A stretch of 64,000 nucleotides of DNA from Allomuricauda sp. (GTDB lineage Bacteria; Bacteroidota; Bacteroidia; Flavobacteriales; Flavobacteriaceae), in the NCBI RefSeq assembly GCF_028280385.1, contig NZ_JANQLX010000015.1, forward strand, positions 434,001 to 498,000, given 5' to 3'. A model generated the notes under the pieces. That model ran no database searches, had not been told where the DNA came from, and saw nothing but the letters and a program-made list of their open reading frames with translations. Of the stretch, positions 58,332 to 64,000 are shown in pieces (within the stretch, counting starts at the first letter, position 1; each line of letters starts with the position of its first letter). The position numbers and the translations under genes are program-made.

Positions 58332-58668
58332 AAGAAGCGAAGGACTTGGAAATTTCAATGGTGCTATGGATTTTTAGCTCATAACCTTCTTTTCTGGCTT
58401 CCAAGATCATTTGCGTAATCTCACTTTTGGTGCTCTTCAATTGTTGGATTCGGCGCTCAGAACTCTTATAGGCATCGGATTCAGGATCTCCTGAATTGAG
58501 CTGCTGGACCGTATGGAATTTTATTTTGTCATTGACCAATGATAATAGGATATCGGCGGCTTCCAGGGAAGTAAACAAACCATCAATAAGTAAAAAAGAG
58601 GATGTGGCCTCAAGGGCTGATGAATCATCATCAGTTGGCTTAGACCACATCCTCCTCCATTTTTTCAT
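58294..58668 (-). CDS. Small unknown protein, paralog B
   Basis: 124 residues. Residues about 28-105 align with paralog A ('IDGLFTSLEAADILLSLVND', 'KIKFHTVQQL', 'RRIQQLKSTKSEITQMILEA'). It has a basic N-terminal lead ('MKKWRRMWSKPTDDD') and an unrelated Ser/Asn-rich tail that overlaps the LysR 3' end. No family or function is known. With paralog A it brackets the LysR/SbtA pair. Confidence 0.62.
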   Translation of the reverse strand: MKKWRRMWSKPTDDDSSALEATSSFLLIDGLFTSLEAADILLSLVNDKIKFHTVQQLNSGDPESDAYKSSERRIQQLKSTKSEITQMILEARKEGYELKIHSTIEISKSFASSNISQTNQIHSG

Positions 58669-58681
58669 GGTATTGTTCCGT

Positions 58682-59065
58682 TTATCTGACTATGGAAGCC
58701 CTGCCCCGCTCTTGTGGAATTTTTAGTTCTCCTTCCTCAACAGCTTTGTTGAATTGGGCGCTCAAGGACTTGTACACTCGGAAAAACTTCTTCCCATCGG
58801 TTCTTTTGAAAGTTACCTCGGGTTCCTTGCCATAGGTAATATCCGTAATGGTAAGGCTTACATTGTACAAGGTGGACAAATCCGCGATTCCCCCTCGCTT
58901 AATGATAAAATTCTTTCTGGGGACATCTACAAATTTGTAATGCGTGCCTGCTGGCTCCCCAAATACAAGCAAGTCGCCCACTTGCACTTGATCTACGTAA
59001 TTTTCTTGGGCCTGCACTGCGGAAAGGGCGAAAAAGCAGGCCAAAATCAAAAACATTTGTTTCAT
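58682..59065 (-). CDS. Small secreted protein (unknown)
   Basis: 127 residues with a signal peptide ending at 'AVQAQ'. The C-terminal half ('VTFKRTDGKKFFRVYKSL') resembles the 'LRREDGKNFYGFKPTIKAIL' end of the next gene upstream, so the two are distant paralogs. No family is recognised. It is 13 bp downstream of paralog B's start on the same strand. Confidence 0.62.
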   Translation of the reverse strand: MKQMFLILACFFALSAVQAQENYVDQVQVGDLLVFGEPAGTHYKFVDVPRKNFIIKRGGIADLSTLYNVSLTITDITYGKEPEVTFKRTDGKKFFRVYKSLSAQFNKAVEEGELKIPQERGRASIVR

Positions 59066-59096
59066 AACGATTAGGTTTTAAATTGTTATGCTCGCG

Positions 59097-59438
59097 CTAT
59101 CGGGCCAGTATTGCTTTAATGGTTGGCTTAAAACCATAGAAATTCTTGCCATCTTCCCTTCTAAGTACAACTTGTACACTGCCATCGGGCATTGTTTCCA
59201 TTTGGTCCACAATGACCCTTTGCCCATGAAAGTTGAGTTGAAGACCGAAACCAGAAGAAGAATTCAATGATTTTTCTACCATCACCACTTTGGAATACGG
59301 GATCTCCAATAGCTTTTCATGCTCATAATCCCCACGGCTTTCACTGAAATGAGCAACTTTCAGATTAAATCTTTCTTGTTGGGCCGAAGCCGAAAGACCA
59401 AACACCAGAAGGAATATTAAAGGTAAAAATCTTTTCAT
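59097..59438 (-). CDS. Small secreted protein (unknown), paralog of the preceding entry
   Basis: 113 residues from 'MKRFLPLIFLLVFGLSASAQ', a signal peptide. The C-terminus 'REDGKNFYGFKPTIKAI' matches the end of the 58682-59065 protein. Periplasmic or outer-membrane-associated; no function known. A minus-strand -7-like TATCTTTA lies at 59466-59473. The 31 bp gap suggests the two are one transcript. Confidence 0.62.
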   Translation of the reverse strand: MKRFLPLIFLLVFGLSASAQQERFNLKVAHFSESRGDYEHEKLLEIPYSKVVMVEKSLNSSSGFGLQLNFHGQRVIVDQMETMPDGSVQVVLRREDGKNFYGFKPTIKAILAR

Positions 59439-59521
59439 AGCAACTAATTTTCCCATTGAATCCGTGTAAAGATAGTGTTAATCGCCAAAAAAACAGAAAC
59501 ACTATTGTTAAAGAGTGTTAA

Positions 59522-59540
59522 ACTATTAGATATTAATAGT
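59522..59540 (+). promoter_or_regulatory. Candidate TetR operator
   Basis: ACTATTA (59522-59528), GATAT, TAATAGT (59534-59540): a perfect 7-bp inverted repeat with a 5-base centre, 8 bases upstream of the -7 box TAAATTTG (59549-59556) and 33 bases before the TetR ATG. The position would block RNA polymerase, so it fits autoregulation. Confidence 0.6.
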
Positions 59541-59572
59541 AATACTTTTAAATTTGATCCAAAATCAAGCAT

Positions 59573-60253
59573 ATGGAAAGATTATTGCAATCCATACGGA
59601 TAGGAATCAATGAAAAAATCTATGTAAAGGACCCGGAGTCATCAGATTTGGGAAAGCGCATTGTTGAGCAAAGTATTTTGATGATCGATGAGATGGGTTT
59701 TGAAAATTTCACCTTCCGTAAATTGGGAGATCGCATAAACTCCAATGAGAGTTCCATCTATAGGTATTTTGAAAACAAGCACAAATTGTTGCTCTATCTG
59801 GCTTCTTGGTATTGGGGATGGTTGGAATACAAAATGGTATTTGCCACTACGTCCATTTCCGATCCGCAGGAGAAACTCAGAAAGGCCATTGCCATTTTGA
59901 CCCAGACTGTGGAACAGGATGTTTCCTTTTCGCACGTGGACGAGATTGTGCTCAATAAGATTGTAATCAATGAATACTCCAAATCCTACCTAACCAAGGA
60001 AGTGGATCAGGAAAATAAGGAAGGGTATTTTGAAATATATAAACGATTGGTTGATCGCCTTAGGGAGATGATCATGGCCGTGGACAGGGAATATGCATAT
60101 CCCCTAAGCTTGGCCAGTACGATCATGGAAGGGGCACTGCACCAATATTTTTTACAGGAACATTTTCCAAATCTCACCGATTGTGACGAATCTGTTTCCC
60201 CAACCCAATTTTTCACTGATTTAGTTTTCCGCACCTTAACGCACAAAGCATGA
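59573..60253 (+). CDS. TetR/AcrR-family regulator of the exporter
   Basis: 226 residues. N-terminal helix-turn-helix (about 22-68, 'QSILMIDEMGFENFTFRKLG', 'NESSIYRYFENKHKLL') and a larger helical ligand domain. It starts the exporter operon; its stop overlaps the ABC gene by 4 bp. It presumably represses the operon and senses a small molecule, possibly the exported one. The dyad at 59522-59540 is the likely site. Confidence 0.9.
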   Translation: MERLLQSIRIGINEKIYVKDPESSDLGKRIVEQSILMIDEMGFENFTFRKLGDRINSNESSIYRYFENKHKLLLYLASWYWGWLEYKMVFATTSISDPQEKLRKAIAILTQTVEQDVSFSHVDEIVLNKIVINEYSKSYLTKEVDQENKEGYFEIYKRLVDRLREMIMAVDREYAYPLSLASTIMEGALHQYFLQEHFPNLTDCDESVSPTQFFTDLVFRTLTHKA

Positions 60254-61917
60254 CAGAAAAAGTTCTAACCGCCTGGCAACGTCTTATGGGGTTGTTGGCA
60301 TTGGATAAAAAGGACATTCTCCAAGTTTTTTATTACGCCATTTTTGCAGGGGTTGTCAACCTCTCCCTCCCTTTGGGTATTCAGGCCATCATCAACCTGA
60401 TTCAGGGGGCCCAAGTGAGCACCTCATGGATTGTCCTGGTAGTATTGGTAACCTTGGGGGTGGCGTTTGCCGGGACCTTGCAGTTGATGCAGATGCGCAT
60501 CATAGAGAATGTCCAGCAAAAAATATTTACCCGCTCTTCATTTGAGTTTGCCTACAGATTTCCCAAGATCAAGATGAACGAGCTTCGAAATTACTATCCA
60601 CCAGAATTGGCCAACCGTTTTTTTGATACCCTAACTGTTCAAAAAGGGCTGTCCAAAATTCTGATAGATTTTCCAGCAGCATTTTTACAAATTGTATTTG
60701 GGTTGCTCCTACTATCATTTTATCACCCATTTTTCATTCTTTACGGACTTCTTTTGGTCTTGTTGATTTACGTTGTGTTCAAGTTTACAGCACAACGGGG
60801 GTTGGAAACCAGTTTGGACGAATCCAAAAACAAATACAAGGTGGCCCATTGGATCCAGGAAATTGCGCGATCCTTGGTCAGTTTTAAACTCTCCGGAAAG
60901 ACAAGTCACGCCATTAACAAAAACGACTCCCTTGTGGCAGACTATTTAGATGCCAGGGAAAGTCATTTTAAGGTGCTGGTGCTGCAGTTCATCCAAATGA
61001 TTGGATTCAAGGTATTGGTTACCGCAGGATTGTTGTTGATAGGAGGATTGTTGGTACTTAGCCAGGAAATGAACATTGGGCAGTTTGTAGCCGCGGAAAT
61101 CATTATCATACTTGTGATAAGCTCGGTGGAGAAGATGATTTTGGGATTGGAAACTTTTTATGACCTTCTCACCTCCTTGGAAAAGCTGGGTCAGGTTGTG
61201 GACAAAAAGTTGGAGCCACAGAATGGGGAAAAGCCATTTGGGCCCAACGAAGGTTTTGTGGTGGAACTCAGCGATGTTTCCTATAATGTTCCGGATAGGG
61301 ACAAAAAAATTGTGGACAATGTTTCCTTGACCATTACCCCTTCTTGTACCATTTTATTGCAGGGGTCTAGTGGTTCCGGTAAATCCACACTACTCCGTCT
61401 TATTGCCGGTATTATTGAACCAGATGAGGGCAAGATCTTTGTGAACGATGTGGCCTTGCAAGGCATGAACCTTAATTATTATAGGTCGCATTTGGGGCAG
61501 TCCCTAAGCGAAGAAAGTCCCTTTGAAGGCAGTTTGTTGAACAATATCACCTTTGGGGATACCTCGATCAGCCGGGACGAAGTGTACTGGGCCTTGGAAC
61601 AAACGGGTTTAACGGAATTTGTGAAGGAGCAGCCACAGGGGTTGAATACCATAATTTATCCCGAAGGGCGACAGATTCCGTATGCGATATCCAAAAAAAT
61701 TGTTTTGGCCAGAAGTATTGTCCGTAAACCCAAGCTTTTGGTCCTCAAGGATCCACTGGATCAGTTCGGGGAAACAGAGGCCGTAAAAATCATGGATTTT
61801 CTAACGAATCCAGAAAACGGATGGGCGCTGGTCATTGTTAGTGAAAACCCAAAATGGATAGAGCGCTGTGGCCGAATCATTACCATGGAAAAAGGAAAAT
61901 TGACCAACGAAAGATAA
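60250..61917 (+). CDS. ABC exporter-type protein with degenerate ATPase domain
   Basis: 555 residues. A six-helix ABC_membrane domain (about 25-310) is followed by a nucleotide-binding domain (about 335-555). Walker A is intact (372-380, 'GSSGSGKST'). However, the LSGGQ signature is replaced by 'PYAIS' (477-481), Walker B D-E is K500-D501 ('LLVLKDP'), the Q-loop glutamine is Ser, and the H-loop is 'VSENP'. This is a family-level loss, not a mutation, since the frame is intact and the surrounding sequence is conserved-looking. It may bind ATP without normal hydrolysis. HlyD and TolC-like genes follow. Confidence 0.88.
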   Translation: MTEKVLTAWQRLMGLLALDKKDILQVFYYAIFAGVVNLSLPLGIQAIINLIQGAQVSTSWIVLVVLVTLGVAFAGTLQLMQMRIIENVQQKIFTRSSFEFAYRFPKIKMNELRNYYPPELANRFFDTLTVQKGLSKILIDFPAAFLQIVFGLLLLSFYHPFFILYGLLLVLLIYVVFKFTAQRGLETSLDESKNKYKVAHWIQEIARSLVSFKLSGKTSHAINKNDSLVADYLDARESHFKVLVLQFIQMIGFKVLVTAGLLLIGGLLVLSQEMNIGQFVAAEIIIILVISSVEKMILGLETFYDLLTSLEKLGQVVDKKLEPQNGEKPFGPNEGFVVELSDVSYNVPDRDKKIVDNVSLTITPSCTILLQGSSGSGKSTLLRLIAGIIEPDEGKIFVNDVALQGMNLNYYRSHLGQSLSEESPFEGSLLNNITFGDTSISRDEVYWALEQTGLTEFVKEQPQGLNTIIYPEGRQIPYAISKKIVLARSIVRKPKLLVLKDPLDQFGETEAVKIMDFLTNPENGWALVIVSENPKWIERCGRIITMEKGKLTNER

Positions 61918-61921
61918 AGAC

Positions 61922-63274
61922 ATGCTAAATATATCACCCAATAAATTAAATGAAAAAGTGGACTTGAGTGGTTTCAAAGCGGCCCAAAAAGTCTTCGGAA
62001 GAAAACACAATAAGCATTTTAACCGCTTGCTGGCCGTGTTCTCTGTCATTACTTTGATCGTAATGTTCCTTCCGTGGACACAGACCATTTCTGGCAAAGG
62101 ATACCTTACCACCTTAAAACCCGACCAGCGTCCGCAGACAATACAATCGCCCATACCAGGCCGAATTGAAAAATGGTACGTAAGGGAAGGGGATTTTGTG
62201 AACAAGGGGGACACCATTCTGCATATTTCAGAGGTAAAAAGTGAATATTTTGACCCCAATTTGGTTGCGCGGACCGGCAAACAGATTCAGGCCAAATCCA
62301 TGGCCGTAAGTTCCTACCAGGAAAAAGTCAAGGCACTCAATCTTCAAATTCAGGCCCTGACCACAGAGCGGGAGCTAAAGCTAAAGCAGGCCAAGAACAA
62401 ACTTCTGCAATCCAAACTAAAAGTGCAGAGCGATAGTATTGATTTGGAAGCCGCCAAGACCAATATTGCTATTGCCCAGCGCCAATATGAGCGTACCTCC
62501 CAACTGGAAAATGAAGGGTTAAAGGCCGTGACCGATGTGGAAGCAAAAAGGTTAAAGTTGCAGGAGACCCAAGCCAAATTGGTATCCCAGGAAAACAAGT
62601 TGCTGACCAGTAAAAATGAGGTCATTAATACCCAAGTGGAAATCAACAGGGTGCAGGCAGAATACACCGATAAAATTTCGAAAGCCCGAAGTGATATGCT
62701 CACGGCCCAGTCCAATCAGTTCGATTCTGAGGCGCAGGTGACCAAGCTCGAAAACCAATATACCAACTATGAGATCCGGAATAGTATGATGTATATCCGG
62801 GCTCCCCAGAGCGGATTTATCAACAAGGCATTGCAGTCTGGTATTGGGGAGACCTTTAAGGAAGGGGATCGCTTGGTGGGCATTATGCCGGCAAAATACG
62901 ATATGGCGGTGGAGACTTTTGTTGAGCCTATTGACCTTCCTTTGATCCATATTGGGGAAAAAGTCAGGATACAATTTGATGGCTGGCCCGCTATTGTGTT
63001 CAACGGCTGGCCCAATGTTTCTTTCGGGACTTTTGGAGGCGAGGTGGTGGCCATTGAGACCTTCATTAGCGATAATGGCAAATATCGGATACTGTTGGCA
63101 CCAGACCCGGAAGATGGCCAATGGCCCGAGGCACTTAGGGTAGGTTCAGGGGCAAATACCATTGCACTTTTGAACGATGTGCCCATCTGGTTTGAACTTT
63201 GGAGACAGCTTAACGGGTTCCCGCCCGATTATTATCAACCTGAAAATAAAATGGCTGATGCTGGTAAAAAGTAG
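61922..63274 (+). CDS. HlyD-family membrane fusion (periplasmic adaptor) protein
   Basis: 450 residues. One membrane helix (about 36-52, 'LLAVFSVITLIVMFLPW'), then a lipoyl half-motif (about 70-105, 'QSPIPGRIEKWYVREGDFVN'), a long coiled-coil hairpin (about 118-275), the second lipoyl half ('IRAPQSGFINKALQ') and a beta-barrel domain. It links the inner-membrane transporter to the outer-membrane channel. It starts 4 bp after the ABC gene and overlaps the TolC-like gene by 17 bp. Confidence 0.92.
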   Translation: MLNISPNKLNEKVDLSGFKAAQKVFGRKHNKHFNRLLAVFSVITLIVMFLPWTQTISGKGYLTTLKPDQRPQTIQSPIPGRIEKWYVREGDFVNKGDTILHISEVKSEYFDPNLVARTGKQIQAKSMAVSSYQEKVKALNLQIQALTTERELKLKQAKNKLLQSKLKVQSDSIDLEAAKTNIAIAQRQYERTSQLENEGLKAVTDVEAKRLKLQETQAKLVSQENKLLTSKNEVINTQVEINRVQAEYTDKISKARSDMLTAQSNQFDSEAQVTKLENQYTNYEIRNSMMYIRAPQSGFINKALQSGIGETFKEGDRLVGIMPAKYDMAVETFVEPIDLPLIHIGEKVRIQFDGWPAIVFNGWPNVSFGTFGGEVVAIETFISDNGKYRILLAPDPEDGQWPEALRVGSGANTIALLNDVPIWFELWRQLNGFPPDYYQPENKMADAGKK

Positions 63275-64000
63275 AATTGTACTTTGTGTTGTAGCCTCCC
63301 TGATTTTTGGCGCCGATCTTTTTGCACAAAACGATGATCTTGTGCTCAATTTTCAGGAGTATCTGGGCTATGTAAAAAAATACCACCCCATAGCCAAGCA
63401 GGCCCAATTGACCATCGCTATGGGAGAAGCCAACCTTATGAAGGCAAGGGGAGGATTTGACCCAAAGATTGAAGTGGATTATGATCGTAAGGAGTTTAAG
63501 GGAACGGAATATTGGGACCGCTTGAATACCACTTTCAAGATTCCAACATGGTTTGGTTTGGAGCTCAAGGGGAATTATGAGCAAAACCAAGGAGACTTTA
63601 TCAATAGAACGGAATCTGTCCCAATGGACGGGCTCTATAGTGCCGGGGTTTCCATGTCGTTGGCCCAAGGTTTTTGGATCAATGAGCGGATGGCCACCTT
63701 ACGAAAGGCTAAATTTTTTAGGGAGCAATCCAAAGCAGACCAAGATCTTTTGGTAAACGGCATTTTGTACGAAGCATCATTGGCATACTTTGACTGGTTA
63801 AAAGCGTACCTGGATTATTCCGTGTACGGGGATTTTGTACGAAATGCCGAGGTGAGGCTTGGAGGAATCAAACGTCGTGCAAATGCCGGGGATTTGGCCA
63901 TTATTGATACCGTTGAGGCCAAAATTGGTTTTCAAAACCGGGTTTTGGGAAGGGAACAGGCCCGGGTAAGGCTTATGAAATCCTCTTTGAGGTTATCCAA
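63258..64000 (+). CDS. TolC-family outer-membrane efflux protein (partial, N-terminal part)
   Basis: From ATG 63258 ('MLVKSRIVLCVVASLIFGAD') the frame stays open to the window end, giving 247 residues. A signal peptide ends at 'LFAQ'. The rest shows TolC repeats: 'FQEYLGYVKKYHPIAKQAQL', then long amphipathic helices. It is the third part of the exporter and overlaps the HlyD 3' end by 17 bp. Only the start is in the window. Confidence 0.88.
   Translation, partial: MLVKSRIVLCVVASLIFGADLFAQNDDLVLNFQEYLGYVKKYHPIAKQAQLTIAMGEANLMKARGGFDPKIEVDYDRKEFKGTEYWDRLNTTFKIPTWFGLELKGNYEQNQGDFINRTESVPMDGLYSAGVSMSLAQGFWINERMATLRKAKFFREQSKADQDLLVNGILYEASLAYFDWLKAYLDYSVYGDFVRNAEVRLGGIKRRANAGDLAIIDTVEAKIGFQNRVLGREQARVRLMKSSLRLS

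Noticed and set aside
1..64000. CRISPR arrays, insertion sequences, prophage, attachment sites
   Set aside because: No repeated spacer pattern, transposase, integrase or tRNA-linked direct repeat was seen on either strand.

Overview
The window is one contiguous piece of a Flavobacteriaceae chromosome, most likely a marine Muricauda/Allomuricauda-type organism (the genus is inference). The supports are gliding genes gldD and gldE, many TonB-dependent receptors with an N-terminal carboxypeptidase-like domain, SusR-like TPR/HTH regulation, DUF4199, DUF3127 and DUF2490 proteins, and repeated use of the Bacteroidetes promoter -7 box TAnnTTTG. Coding density is very high, with many 1-20 bp overlaps even between convergent genes. 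I see no rRNA, tRNA, prophage, insertion sequence or CRISPR array.

Layout. 1-8609: a split biotin region: bioF (cut by the window edge), a DUF2007/zinc-ribbon protein, bioD, bioA, a stand-alone beta-ketoacyl synthase and bioB. It is interrupted by a GT-C glycosyltransferase and by an NfeD-like/flotillin pair. 8671-18142: housekeeping: cupin/JmjC protein, recX, six-hairpin glycosidase lipoprotein, RNase E/G, a 29-residue mS38/bS22-like protein, HU, mutY, ssb, gldE and gldD. 18144-24545 (minus): a likely metal-acquisition operon (CxGKC protein, TonB receptor, two PepSY membrane proteins, a Met/His-rich outer-membrane barrel, a lipoprotein). 24655-29611: an M16 protease pair, DUF4199, and L21/L27, with L21 carrying a SAP/Rho_N-like tail. 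29756-35482: a phytate-phosphate module (TPR-HTH regulator, TonB receptor, beta-propeller phytase lipoprotein) with a UUCG terminator between receptor and phytase. 35485-40557: D-threonine aldolase-like enzyme, DUF1569 protein, M61 peptidase, ahcY.

41321-47249 looks like a thiamine salvage region: a thiamine-binding-family protein, a PnuC/PnuT transporter, a NadR-like kinase fused to DUF4301, and a TonB receptor behind a TPP riboswitch. Between kinase and riboswitch lies a 770-bp stretch without a large gene. It holds four terminators, a 43-bp direct repeat, a possible sRNA and a 38-codon membrane peptide. 47295-55725: oxidoreductase, degenerate Rieske-like lipoprotein, greA with a structured leader, HIT protein, orphan histidine kinase, DUF3127 protein with an SSB-like tail, AtoE-type transporter, aat, tag. 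55812-58668: a bicarbonate-transport (SbtA-like) cluster with a divergent LysR regulator and two paralogous small proteins of unknown function. 59573 to the end: a TetR-controlled tripartite exporter whose ABC protein keeps Walker A but has lost most other ATPase motifs.

Best candidates for something undescribed: the degenerate-ATPase exporter, the SbtA/LysR/paralog cluster, the tandem small transcription units at 44310-44751, and the CxGKC/TonB/PepSY/Met-rich operon.
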